Assembly: GCF_900492205.1 (NCBI RefSeq)
Contig: NZ_UEYQ01000003.1
Span: 248,001-312,000 of the forward strand
Origin: Ciceribacter sp. T2.26MG-112.2
GTDB lineage: Bacteria; Pseudomonadota; Alphaproteobacteria; Rhizobiales; Rhizobiaceae
DNA: 64,000 nt
Direction of reading: 5' to 3'
Below the pieces are notes generated by a model. The model ran no database searches and was not told where the DNA came from. It saw only the letters and a list, made by a program, of their open reading frames with translations. How positions within the stretch are numbered: position 1 is the first letter of the stretch; every line of letters starts with the position of its first letter. The position numbers and the translations under genes are program-made. Shown here one piece after another: positions 28,173 to 37,191 of this stretch.

Positions 28173-29420
28173 TCAGGCAGGGAAGGGGCTGCGTCGCAGC
28201 GCCCGCTGGTGGCGCCATTCCAGCGCGCCGCAGCCCCAGACGATGCCGAGCAGCAGATAGAAATGCCGCCAGTGGTCGGTGTCGATGACATTGCCGATGA
28301 TCACGTGACCAATGATGACGATCCAGGCGATCATCAGATAGGGCTGCCAGGGGCGGTCGCGCAGCAGAAAGCGGAAGCCGATTGTGAGCGTCCACACCAT
28401 CATGGCGACGTAGGAGACGAAGCCGAGCCAGCCGTAGCTCGTCAGCGACTTCAGCCAGATATTGTGCTCGTCCTCGGGGAAGATCTCGCTGAACACCATC
28501 GGTCCGATGCCGAGGGGGTTTTCCATCATCATCAGGAAGCCGATGCGGTGGCGGGCGAAACGGCCGAGATGGCCGCCGTCATACTCCTTGACCAGCGTCG
28601 TGCGGTCGAGAAACAGGTTGCGGACCTGTTCGAACTGCAGCGCGATCACCACGGCCACCACGAGCAGCACGACGGCCGCCAGCGAGAGGAGGAGGATCTT
28701 CAGCCGGAAGGCCCCCGTGCGCTCCTTCAGCAGCAGGATGAAGACCAGCGCGACGGCGGAGAACAGGAACAGCGCCCAGGCAGCGCGCGAGAACGACAGG
28801 AACACGCCGAGTGCAATGATCAAGAGGCCGGCGACCCGGAGCGGCGCCGATGAGAGTTTTCCGGTCAACAGGCCGTGCATCAGATAGAGCGCTGGTGCGA
28901 TGAGAAAGGGGCCGAAGACGTTGGGGTCCTGGAATGCACCTTTCGCGCGGTCATAGAGGGTGAAGGCTTCGGCGCCAGGGAAGGCGTGAAAATAACCGAG
29001 GATGCCAAGCAGCCCGGTGATGATCGCCGCCGCCACCCAGGCCTGGAAGATCAATCGAAGACGCTGGTGGCGGTCCTCGATGATCGCCGCATAGAAGACG
29101 GATGTGAGGGCCAGGAAGGTGGAGACCGCCAGATACATCGGCCCGGTGCCAAGATCCTTCATCACGGTCAGCGACAGTATGCCGCCGACATTGAAGGTGA
29201 GCAGCAAGGCCAGAAGCGGGGCGACAGCGCGCGAGATCTTCAGCCCGAGCAGGAACCAGACCGCAACCTGCAGGACCATCAGCAGTTCGTAAGGAGCCGG
29301 TTCCGACATCACGAAACCGGAGAGGAAGACGCCAAAGGCCACCATCGCCGAGCCGAACAACGTCAGGACCGCGATCTGCGGCCTGAACGCTACCGGATGA
29401 TGGGCGTCGAGCGTGCTCAA
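28173..29420 (-). CDS. O-antigen ligase/polymerase-like membrane protein (Wzy_C)
   Basis: A 415-residue membrane protein with 10-12 helices and a Wzy_C core: YDRAKGAFQDPNVFGPFLI, SFSRAAWALFLFSA, and the large periplasmic loop with FARHRIGFLMMMENPLGIGP and EDEHNIWLKSLTSYGW. Such proteins polymerise or ligate repeat units in the periplasm. The start is TTG (29418-29420), overlapping the TGA of the upstream phosphoglycosyl-transferase gene, which is a clear sign of coupled translation. Confidence 0.85.
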   Translation of the reverse strand: MSTLDAHHPVAFRPQIAVLTLFGSAMVAFGVFLSGFVMSEPAPYELLMVLQVAVWFLLGLKISRAVAPLLALLLTFNVGGILSLTVMKDLGTGPMYLAVSTFLALTSVFYAAIIEDRHQRLRLIFQAWVAAAIITGLLGILGYFHAFPGAEAFTLYDRAKGAFQDPNVFGPFLIAPALYLMHGLLTGKLSSAPLRVAGLLIIALGVFLSFSRAAWALFLFSAVALVFILLLKERTGAFRLKILLLSLAAVVLLVVAVVIALQFEQVRNLFLDRTTLVKEYDGGHLGRFARHRIGFLMMMENPLGIGPMVFSEIFPEDEHNIWLKSLTSYGWLGFVSYVAMMVWTLTIGFRFLLRDRPWQPYLMIAWIVIIGHVIIGNVIDTDHWRHFYLLLGIVWGCGALEWRHQRALRRSPFPA

Positions 29421-30973
29421 TACGCATTTTCCGTGTTGAGCAGGCGGAACGGCGTGAGGAACAGGATTTTCAGGTCGAACAGCAGCGACCAGTTCTCGAT
29501 ATAGTAGAGGTCGTAGGCCGTGCGGAACTTGATCTTGTCGTCATTGTCCACCTCGCCGCGCCAGCCGTTGATCTGGGCCCAGCCGGTAACGCCGGGCTTG
29601 ACCCGGTGGCGGGCAAAATAGCCTTCGACCACGTCGCCGTAGAGGCGGTCATGCGTCTGGGCCAGAACCGCGTGCGGACGCGGGCCGACAAGCGAGAGGT
29701 CGCCCCTGAGCACGTTGAAGATCTGCGGCAGTTCGTCGATCGAGGACTTGCGGATGAAACGGCCGACGGGGGTAACACGAGGGTCGCCCTTGGTGACGGC
29801 CAGGCGCGCCGTCGGATCGCTCATTTCCGTATACATCGAGCGGAACTTCAGCACGTTGATGACCTCGTTGTTGAAGCCGTGCCGCTTCTGGACAAAGAGC
29901 ACCGGTCCCTTGGAGGTCGCCTTGACGGCGATCGCCGCGCCGATGAAGACCGGCCACAGCAAAAGCAGCGCGACAATGCTGAAGAAGATGTCGAAACCGC
30001 GCTTGGCGACCGAATCCCAGTCGCGGATCGGCTTGTCGAGGATGTCGAGCATCGGCACCGCGCCGACATGCGAATAGGAACGCGGACGGAAGCGCAGGCT
30101 GTTGGAGTGGGCGGCAAGGCGGATGTCGACCGGCAGGACCCAGAGCATCTTGAGGAGGTGCAGGATGCGAGCCTCCGCCGAGAGCGGCAACGCGATGATC
30201 AGCATGTCGATATGGGCAAGCCGGGCGAATTCCACCAGTTCGGCGATCGTTCCGAGCTTGGGATAGCCCGCGACGACGTCCGGCGAGCGGGCAGAACCGC
30301 GGTCGTCAAAGATGCCGCAGATGCGGATGTCGTTTTCCGGCTGCTGCTCGAGCGCGCGGATGAGATCCTTGGCCGGTTTGCCGCCGCCGACAACCACGGC
30401 ACGTCGCTCCATGATGCCATTGCGGGCCCAACGGCGGATACCGAAGCCGACAAGGTTGCGCTCGACGAAGAGGAAGGCGAGGCCGAAGCCGTACCAGGAG
30501 ACGAGCCAGTCGCGGAAATCCAAGCCACCCGGGCGGAACAGGAAGAGGGCGAGCGCGATCAGGGCCGCCGCCAGCGTCCAGCTGCCGGCGATGCGCGGCA
30601 GCGCCCGGAGCGGCGTGCGCAGCGCCGAAACCTGATAGCTGTCGGCGATCTGCATGAACAGCACGGCTAAGGCCGAGCCCGCCAGGCCGATCAGGAGATC
30701 GGTGAGGAAGCGCGACGACGGATCGTTGAACAGGAAATAGTGGACCCCAAGCCCGATCGCGAACAGGCTGACGAATTCCAGCAGGCGCAACTGGCCGGTG
30801 ACGATCGAGGGCGAATAGTTCTCCTCGCTGAACTGCGTGGCGATCTGCTTTGCCAGCGGATTGATCTCCGCCTCCTCGCCGGCGGCCGTCGCCTTGCCGG
30901 GCTCACCGCTTGCCGAGACCTTCCGGCGCAGGGCGTCGATATCGAACTGTTCCGGCTTTTCCATCTGGTTCAT
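29417..30973 (-). CDS. Polyprenyl-phosphate sugar phosphotransferase (WcaJ/ExoY family)
   Basis: A 518-residue enzyme that starts repeat-unit synthesis by moving a sugar-1-phosphate to undecaprenyl phosphate. Layout: four N-terminal helices (about 75-195), a CoA-binding-like domain (RRAVVVGGGKPAKDLIRAL), one membrane re-entrant helix, then the catalytic bacterial sugar-transferase domain with KRGFDIFFSIVALLLLWP, VLKFRSMYTE, IRKSSIDELPQIFNVLRGDLS and RHRVKPGVTGWAQINGWRGE. First gene of the leftward operon. In Agrobacterium a protein of this type (UppE) starts unipolar polysaccharide; assignment here is by analogy. Confidence 0.9.
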   Translation of the reverse strand: MNQMEKPEQFDIDALRRKVSASGEPGKATAAGEEAEINPLAKQIATQFSEENYSPSIVTGQLRLLEFVSLFAIGLGVHYFLFNDPSSRFLTDLLIGLAGSALAVLFMQIADSYQVSALRTPLRALPRIAGSWTLAAALIALALFLFRPGGLDFRDWLVSWYGFGLAFLFVERNLVGFGIRRWARNGIMERRAVVVGGGKPAKDLIRALEQQPENDIRICGIFDDRGSARSPDVVAGYPKLGTIAELVEFARLAHIDMLIIALPLSAEARILHLLKMLWVLPVDIRLAAHSNSLRFRPRSYSHVGAVPMLDILDKPIRDWDSVAKRGFDIFFSIVALLLLWPVFIGAAIAVKATSKGPVLFVQKRHGFNNEVINVLKFRSMYTEMSDPTARLAVTKGDPRVTPVGRFIRKSSIDELPQIFNVLRGDLSLVGPRPHAVLAQTHDRLYGDVVEGYFARHRVKPGVTGWAQINGWRGEVDNDDKIKFRTAYDLYYIENWSLLFDLKILFLTPFRLLNTENAY

Positions 30974-31115
30974 CGCAATATCCCGCTCGTTGCCGCGAGA
31001 GAATAGCCGAGACTTGCTAAGAAACTTTTGAGAACCGGAGGCAGAGTGGGCATCTAGGGACCAAGATTGGTTCGATTTGGCACAGAACAGCCAGCGTTTG
31101 CCGCGGGCTGCGGTT

Positions 31116-31146
31116 TGACACGGATCAGCAAAGCGTGACACGGATC
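31116..31146. promoter_or_regulatory. Two 11-bp direct repeats in the divergent promoter region
   Basis: TGACACGGATC occurs at 31116-31126 and again at 31136-31146, 20 bp apart start to start, close to two helical turns. The pair lies between the divergent phosphoglycosyl-transferase (start 30973) and FtsH-like (start 31198) genes. Same-face spacing suggests a regulator site; the protein is unknown. Confidence 0.4.
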
Positions 31147-31197
31147 GTCGTATGGGATGGCTTGGCCGACCGCCGATGCACAACGGGATGCTTGTCG

Positions 31198-33024
31198 ATG
31201 GAAAAGAAACACGTCTTCAACTTCAGCTATTTCCTTTTCGCCTTCGCCCTGCTGATGGCTTTCCAGGCCTGGATCGGCTATCGCGACTATGCCCAACTCA
31301 CCTACAGCGACATGATGCGCATGGTCGGCGAGGGACGCATCGCCTCGGTGACCCTGACCGAGAGCAGGGTGGAGGGCGAGTTCAAGGAGCCGGTCGACGG
31401 CCGCAAGTATTTCATCGCCAACCGAGTCGATCCCGAATTCGCCGCCCTGTTCGAAAAGGCGGGCGTGAAAATCACCGGCGCCAGCGACAGCAATTGGCTG
31501 ACCTCGATTCTCTCCTGGGTCCTGCCGGTCATCGTCTTCTTCGCGCTGTGGTCCTTCTTCTTTCGCGGCATTGCCGAAAAGCAGGGCATGGGCGGCCTGA
31601 TCAATATCGGCAAATCCCGCGCCAAGATCTATCTCGAACGCAAGACCGGCGTGACCTTCGACGATGTCGCCGGCATCGACGAAGCGGAAGCCGAACTGCA
31701 GGAAATCGTCTCCTTCCTCAAGGACAAGGACCTCTACGGCCGGCTCGGCGCCCGCATCCCCAAGGGCATCCTGCTGGTCGGTCCGCCCGGCACCGGCAAG
31801 ACGCTGATGGCGCGGGCGGTCGCCGGCGAGGCGGGCGTTCCGTTCTTCTCGATCTCCGGTTCCGAATTCGTCGAGATGTTCGTCGGCGTCGGTGCAGCCC
31901 GCGTGCGCGACCTGTTCGAGCAGGCAAGGCAGGCGGCACCCTGCATCATCTTCATCGACGAACTCGATGCCCTTGGCCGGGCTCGCAATTCGTTCGGTGG
32001 TTTTGGCGGCAATGACGAGAAGGAACAGACGCTCAACCAGCTGCTCGCCGAGCTCGACGGCTTCGACCCGCGGGTCGGCATCGTGCTGCTTGCCGCCACC
32101 AACCGCCCGGAGATCCTCGATCCGGCGCTCATGCGCGCCGGCCGCTTCGACCGCCAGGTGGTGATCGACCGTCCCGACCGAAAGGGCAGGGCGGCGATCC
32201 TCAAGGTCCACATGAAGAACGTCACCATCGAACCGAGCGTCAGCGTCGACGAGATTGCCGGCCTGACCCCCGGCTTCACCGGCGCCGATCTGGCCAATCT
32301 GATCAACGAGGCGGCCATCCTTGCCACGCGCCGCGGCGGGACCACCGTCGCCATGGAAGACTTCGTCGCCGCCGTGGAACGCATCATCGCCGGCGCCGAG
32401 CGCCGCAGCCGCATCCTCAACGCCGATGAGCGCCGGCGTGTCGCCTATCACGAGATGGGCCATGCGCTCGTGGCTGCCGGTTTGCCCTCGGCCGACCCGG
32501 TGCAGAAGGTATCGATCATTCCCCGTTCCATCGGTGCGCTCGGCTACACGCTGCAACGCCCGACCGAGGATCGCTTTCTGATCACGGCGGGCGAACTCAA
32601 GGATCGCATGGTGGTGTTGCTCGCCGGCCGCGCCGCCGAGGATCTGGTGTTCGGCGAGATTTCCACCGGTGCCGCAGACGATCTGGCCAAGGTGACCGAC
32701 ATTGCCCGCGAGTATGTCACCCGCTTCGGCATGGATTTGTCCGTCGGCCAGGCGGTGCTCGAACCGCAGCGGCAGCAATGGCTGGATGACGGCCAGTTCC
32801 GCACGCGGCCGAAGGATTATTCCGAGGCGACGGCGCGCGAGGTCGATCTGGCGGTGCGCAAGTTGATCGACGAGGCCTACCAGAAGGCGAAGCAGGCGCT
32901 CGAGGGGCGGATCGTCGAACTGAAGGCGGGCGCGAAGTTGCTCCTGGAGCGCGAGACGCTGACGCCCGACGACTATGAACCGCTGAGACGGGCGGAGCCG
33001 CCTTCGAAGAGCGCTGCCGAATAG
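31198..33024 (+). CDS. FtsH-family AAA+ membrane metalloprotease (paralogue in polysaccharide locus)
   Basis: A 608-residue protease with the FtsH plan: helix 1 ([20 protein letters not shown]), a periplasmic domain of about 70 residues, helix 2 ([16 protein letters not shown]), AAA domain with Walker A GPPGTGKT (195-202), Walker [13 protein letters not shown] and arginine-finger region [10 protein letters not shown], then the zinc protease with HEMGHAL (from 418) and [21 protein letters not shown]. All catalytic parts are intact. It is shorter at the C-terminus than housekeeping FtsH (about 640). It lies inside the polysaccharide genes, divergent from the phosphoglycosyl transferase. Substrates are unknown; neighbours are candidates. 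An upstream start at 31135 is unlikely. Confidence 0.9.
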   Translation: MEKKHVFNFSYFLFAFALLMAFQAWIGYRDYAQLTYSDMMRMVGEGRIASVTLTESRVEGEFKEPVDGRKYFIANRVDPEFAALFEKAGVKITGASDSNWLTSILSWVLPVIVFFALWSFFFRGIAEKQGMGGLINIGKSRAKIYLERKTGVTFDDVAGIDEAEAELQEIVSFLKDKDLYGRLGARIPKGILLVGPPGTGKTLMARAVAGEAGVPFFSISGSEFVEMFVGVGAARVRDLFEQARQAAPCIIFIDELDALGRARNSFGGFGGNDEKEQTLNQLLAELDGFDPRVGIVLLAATNRPEILDPALMRAGRFDRQVVIDRPDRKGRAAILKVHMKNVTIEPSVSVDEIAGLTPGFTGADLANLINEAAILATRRGGTTVAMEDFVAAVERIIAGAERRSRILNADERRRVAYHEMGHALVAAGLPSADPVQKVSIIPRSIGALGYTLQRPTEDRFLITAGELKDRMVVLLAGRAAEDLVFGEISTGAADDLAKVTDIAREYVTRFGMDLSVGQAVLEPQRQQWLDDGQFRTRPKDYSEATAREVDLAVRKLIDEAYQKAKQALEGRIVELKAGAKLLLERETLTPDDYEPLRRAEPPSKSAAE

Positions 33025-33030
33025 GGTTGC

Positions 33031-33048
33031 CGCCTTGCCGACAAGGCG
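33031..33048. terminator. Short hairpin between convergent FtsH-like and glycosyltransferase genes
   Basis: CGCCTTG (33031-33037), CCGA loop, CAAGGCG (33042-33048). There is no T-run, so termination would be weak or Rho-aided. Confidence 0.4.
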
Positions 33049-33052
33049 CCAC

Positions 33053-34195
33053 TCAGTGGCGGTCGAGCCGTTCGCGATAGAGATCGGCCATCTGCTCGGC
33101 CATGGTCGAGGCGGAAAACCTGGCTCTGAAGGCTTCGGGCTCCGGCATGGTCGCGCCGTGCCAGTCGGGCGTGGTGACGGCGCGCGCCATCACACGGGCC
33201 AGATCCTGCACATTGCCTGGCTCGACCAGGGCATCGCTGTCTTCGCCCAGCACCTCCGGTATGCCGCCGACGCGCGTCGCGATCAGCGACTTTCCCGCGG
33301 CAAGCGCTTCAAGCACGATATAGGGCATCGCCTCGGCGCGGGACGGGACCACCACGATATTGGACATGGCGAAGGCTTCCTTCACCGGCATGGCGGGAAG
33401 CAGGCCGATGCGCCGGCCATAGCCGCGCTGCTCGATCATGTCGCGATACTTGTCCCGATCCGGCCCGTCGCCGACGATCAGCGCGCTCAAGGGGTGTCCG
33501 ACCAGACGCTCGGTCTGCGCAAAGGCTTCGATGAAGACATCGGGTCCTTTCAGGTCGCGCAACATGCCGACATAGATGAAATGGACGCTGTCGGACCGCG
33601 AGGGGATGACGGCGAAGTCCCGGTCACTCAGGCCGTTATAGATCATCCGGTGGGCGCAGCGCGGCACGCCGACCTTGGTTTCGTAGGTCCGGCGTTCATA
33701 GTCACAGACGAAGATAATGGCATCCGTCAGGCGCTCGAGCATCCGCTCGACGGCAAAGACGGTACGGCCCGACAAGGAAGCCTGGTCGAAATGCAGGCTG
33801 CCCCCGTGGGGTGAATAGAAGCGGGCAACGCGATACCTTTTCGCCCGCAAGGCTGAGCCGATGATGCGTGCCACGACGCCACCCTTGGCGCCGTGACCGT
33901 GCACGACATCCGGCCGCAATTCTTTGATTTCCTTGTAGCTCTTGTGAAGTGCCGAGACGTCGCCGAAGCCGACCGACCGGGCAATCGGCATCCGGTGCAG
34001 TCCGAGCGCGAGATAGGGCATGATCTGCTCGAACAGCCGGTCCTCGTGCTCGCTGCCCGTCGTGCTGTCGCACAGAATGCCGACCTCATGGCCGGCCCGG
34101 CTATGCTGTTCGGCAAGATCGCGCACATGGCGGAAAATTCCGCCGACAGGCGACCTGAAGCAATGGACAATGCGTAGCGGCGGGCCATCCTGCAT
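33053..34195 (-). CDS. Glycosyltransferase family 4 (second, polysaccharide locus)
   Basis: A 380-residue GT-B enzyme: RIVHCFRSPVGGIFRHVRDL and DVVHGHGAKGGVVARI in the acceptor domain, VHFIYVGMLRDLKGPDVFIEAF and the E-x7-E site SRAEAMPYIVLEALAAGKSL in the donor domain. It differs clearly from the GT4 at 27006-28169, so it likely adds a different sugar or linkage. Its ATG is 3 nt behind the stop of the Wza-like gene and shares its transcript. It ends 28 bp from the convergent FtsH-like gene. Confidence 0.88.
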   Translation of the reverse strand: MQDGPPLRIVHCFRSPVGGIFRHVRDLAEQHSRAGHEVGILCDSTTGSEHEDRLFEQIMPYLALGLHRMPIARSVGFGDVSALHKSYKEIKELRPDVVHGHGAKGGVVARIIGSALRAKRYRVARFYSPHGGSLHFDQASLSGRTVFAVERMLERLTDAIIFVCDYERRTYETKVGVPRCAHRMIYNGLSDRDFAVIPSRSDSVHFIYVGMLRDLKGPDVFIEAFAQTERLVGHPLSALIVGDGPDRDKYRDMIEQRGYGRRIGLLPAMPVKEAFAMSNIVVVPSRAEAMPYIVLEALAAGKSLIATRVGGIPEVLGEDSDALVEPGNVQDLARVMARAVTTPDWHGATMPEPEAFRARFSASTMAEQMADLYRERLDRH

Positions 34196-34198
34196 GGA

Positions 34199-34774
34199 TC
34201 AGAACAGCCGTTCGCGCACGTAGATCGTATCTCCGGCGAGGATCGGATCGGTAATCGGAACGCGGCCGGTCAGGATGTTGCCGTTGATCTTGCGCGTCAC
34301 GTCGACGTCGCGCTGGTTGGCGCGGGGCGAGAAGCCGCCGGAGACGGCGATGGCGTTTAGCACCGTCATGCCCGGAACATAGGAATACTGGCCCGGCTGG
34401 CCGACCTCGCCCATGACGAAGATCGAGCGGTAGCGGTCAAGCTCGATGGTGACGTCGGGGTCGCGCAGGAAGCCTTGCTTCAGCTTCTGGGCAATCACGC
34501 CTTCGAGTTGGGTGACGGTCGCGCCGCGAGCGGCGACCTGTCCGACGAGCGGGAAGGCGATGTAGCCGGCCTGATCGACCGTGTAGGTATTGGTCAGGCT
34601 CTGTTGTTCGAACACGGTGATGCGAAGCCGGTCGCCGCTGTCCAGGCGATAGGGCTGGATTGTTGCCTCGTGGAAGACCTTCGGCGCGGGCCGGTAGGTC
34701 GCACAGCTGCTCAGGGCCGCGGCTATCAGCGCGACAATGAGCAACATCATTCCCCTAGTGCCAGCCAATGACAT
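34199..34774 (-). CDS. Polysaccharide export outer-membrane lipoprotein (Wza-like, short)
   Basis: A 191-residue lipoprotein with lipobox LSSC near residues 21-24, then the poly-export domain (YRLDSGDRLRITVFEQ, TNTYTVDQAGYIAFPLVGQV) and an SLBB domain (SIFVMGEVGQPGQYSYVPGM). It is about half the length of E. coli Wza (379) and lacks the C-terminal pore helix, so another protein probably forms the outer-membrane channel, as in GumB-type systems. A second possible start, ATG at 34747-34750 behind AGGGGA, would still keep the lipobox. Divergent from the Wzc-like gene. Confidence 0.88.
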   Translation of the reverse strand: MSLAGTRGMMLLIVALIAAALSSCATYRPAPKVFHEATIQPYRLDSGDRLRITVFEQQSLTNTYTVDQAGYIAFPLVGQVAARGATVTQLEGVIAQKLKQGFLRDPDVTIELDRYRSIFVMGEVGQPGQYSYVPGMTVLNAIAVSGGFSPRANQRDVDVTRKINGNILTGRVPITDPILAGDTIYVRERLF

Positions 34775-34977
34775 GCGCCGTCGCGCTCCCGATGCAAGAA
34801 TTCGATAGCACCGTTATCTTTCGGTTAGGGTTAACGGCCGGTAAAGACGAGGGGCGTGCTTTGGCCTTTCCTGCCAAATTGTCCCTGGCAGGCCTCGCTG
34901 GCTCCCGGTCTTCGCCGGTTAACGCTTGGGTTACCATGATCCTTTACACTCTCGCGAGATTGTACCGGGAGTTGGGC

Positions 34978-37191
34978 ATGTCGAGCGTAGGCAACGGTCA
35001 CCAGGACGTAGATATCGATCTCGCGCAGCTGTTTCGCGCAGTGTGGCACCGCAAGGCGCGCATTCTGGCGGCGACGGCCCTTGTCGGTTGCCTTGCTTTC
35101 GTCGGCGCGAGCATGCTTTCGCCCAAGTACAGCAGCGAGGCGCGCATCCTGATCGAGCCGCGCGAGCCGAATTTCTCGGTGCAGGCCAACCTCCAGACGA
35201 CGGCCGAGCCTTTGCCGGACGAACTCAACATCGTCAGCCAGGTGCAGCTGCTGCAGTCGGTGGACCTGATCAAGCAGGTGGCGCGCGACCTGAAGCTCTA
35301 CGAGCTGGAGGAATTCGATCCCGACACCAGTCCCTCCGGCGTGTCCGACCTGCTGGTAATGCTCGGTTTGAAGAAGAATCCACTCGACCTCGCCCCGGAA
35401 GAACGGGTGCTGAAGGCCTTCCAGGAGAAGCTGCAAGTCTATCAGGTCGAGAAGTCCCGCGTCATCGGCATCCAGTTCACCTCGAAGGACCCGAAGCTCG
35501 CCGCCGCGATCCCGAACGCTATCGCCGACGTCTATCGCCAGCTTCAAAGCGGCGCCAAGCTGGACAGCAATTCCGACGCCGCCCGCTGGCTCGAGCCGGA
35601 GATCGCCAACTTGCGCGAGAAGGTGAGGGAGGCCGAGCAGAAGGTTGCCGAATACCGGGCCTCGACGGGTCTCATGCCGCTTGGTGAATCGACCAACTTC
35701 TCCTCGCAGCAGTTGAGCGACATTTCCGCCGAGCTGGCGCGGGTGCGTGGCGAGCGGGCCGATGCCGAGGCGAAGGCCGACAATGTTCGCAATGCGTTGA
35801 AGAGCGGAAAATCGACGGATGCGCTGGTGGCTATCACCGGCAATGAGGCGATCCAGCGATTGAAGGCCAGCGAGTCGGAAATCCGCAGCAAGATCGCCGA
35901 TCTGTCGACGACCCTGCTCGATGGTCATCCGCAGATGAAGGCCCTGCGCTCGCAACTTTCCGGCATTCGCGAGCAGATCACGGCCGAGTCGGCGAAGATC
36001 GCCTCGGGCCTGGAAAACGATGCCAATGTGGCCCGGGCGCGCGAGACCCAGCTCATTCAGCAGTTGAACACGGTCAAGGCCGATAGCGCCCGCGCCGGCA
36101 CGGACGAGGTCGGGTTGAAGACGCTCGAGCGGGAGGCCGTGGCGCAGCGCCAATTGCTCGAAACCTATCTGGCTCGCTACCGCGAGGCGACGACCCGCCT
36201 CGACAAGAACGCCAGCCCAGCCGACGCGCGCGTCATTTCCAACGCGACCGAACCGCAGGAAGCAAGCTTCCCCAAGGTCATCCCGATCACCATCGTTGCC
36301 GCCCTTGCGACACTGATCATGAGTGCGGTGGTGGTGATGCTGGCCGAATTGTTCAGCGGCCGGGCCTTGCGTCCGGTAAGCCCTGCGGTGCGAAGGGAAG
36401 AGCCGGGCACGGCCGAGGAGGCCGACGTCGCATTGCCGCAGGAGCACGCTGCTCCCTTAGCCGCGACAACCCAGGCCGTTTCCACAGGCCGGGGCCTTCC
36501 GGCCAGCCTTCTTTCCGTGCAGGCTGAAGAGACTTCGGCCGACGAAATCGAAGAAGACGTGAAGCCGGAGGACGATGCCGGAATGACGCCATTGGACGGC
36601 AACGAGTTCTCCATCGAGACGGTTGCCGCCTACCTGATCGATTCCCGGGCGCGGATCGCCTTTGCCATCTCGCCGTCAGGCGACGACGGTTCGACCGCGA
36701 CCGTCATGCTGGCGCGCGAACTGGACGAGCGCGGACGCAAGGTCGTGCTGATCGACATGACCGGATCGGCCTGCCCGACCTGGCTGATGGCGGCGCGCAG
36801 GGATCTCCCCGGCATCACCGACTTGCTGTGTGGTGCCGCACCTTTCTCCGAGACGATCCATCCGGACCGGCTCTCCGGCGCCGACGTCATCCCGCAGGGC
36901 AATTCCGACGTGCGGCAGGCCATGCGTGGGGCCGATCGCCTGTCGATGATCGCCGACGCGCTCGCCGACGCCTACGACCTGGTGCTGGTGGAATGTGGCC
37001 CGGCCAATGCCGAGAGCGTCGCCCGCCTCAGCCGCAACGGCGACCACGAGATCATCCTTTCCGCGCCAAAGCCCGACGAACAGGAGCTCGTGGAGATCAT
37101 GACCGCCTTCGAGAAGGTCGGTTATTCGGACCTCGTGCTGATGAGCGGGACGTCCACGCGCAGCAGTGCTGCCAAGCGCAGCGCAGCCTGA
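34978..37191 (+). CDS. Wzc/GumC-like polysaccharide co-polymerase with degenerate kinase domain
   Basis: A 737-residue inner-membrane protein. Wzz domain with helix 1 (ILAATALVGCLAFVGASML, about 25-43), long periplasmic coiled coil (about 190-400), helix 2 (VIPITIVAALATLIMSAVVV, about 438-460), then an acidic linker and a BY-kinase-like domain (from about 545). The P-loop reads SPSGDDGST (565-573): Gly571 stands where the Walker A lysine belongs. Walker A' keeps Asp593 (VVLIDMTGS). The tail has no tyrosine cluster. It probably sets chain length without autophosphorylation. GGGAG before the ATG at 34978 decides the start. Ends exactly against the convergent GNAT gene. Confidence 0.87.
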   Translation: MSSVGNGHQDVDIDLAQLFRAVWHRKARILAATALVGCLAFVGASMLSPKYSSEARILIEPREPNFSVQANLQTTAEPLPDELNIVSQVQLLQSVDLIKQVARDLKLYELEEFDPDTSPSGVSDLLVMLGLKKNPLDLAPEERVLKAFQEKLQVYQVEKSRVIGIQFTSKDPKLAAAIPNAIADVYRQLQSGAKLDSNSDAARWLEPEIANLREKVREAEQKVAEYRASTGLMPLGESTNFSSQQLSDISAELARVRGERADAEAKADNVRNALKSGKSTDALVAITGNEAIQRLKASESEIRSKIADLSTTLLDGHPQMKALRSQLSGIREQITAESAKIASGLENDANVARARETQLIQQLNTVKADSARAGTDEVGLKTLEREAVAQRQLLETYLARYREATTRLDKNASPADARVISNATEPQEASFPKVIPITIVAALATLIMSAVVVMLAELFSGRALRPVSPAVRREEPGTAEEADVALPQEHAAPLAATTQAVSTGRGLPASLLSVQAEETSADEIEEDVKPEDDAGMTPLDGNEFSIETVAAYLIDSRARIAFAISPSGDDGSTATVMLARELDERGRKVVLIDMTGSACPTWLMAARRDLPGITDLLCGAAPFSETIHPDRLSGADVIPQGNSDVRQAMRGADRLSMIADALADAYDLVLVECGPANAESVARLSRNGDHEIILSAPKPDEQELVEIMTAFEKVGYSDLVLMSGTSTRSSAAKRSAA

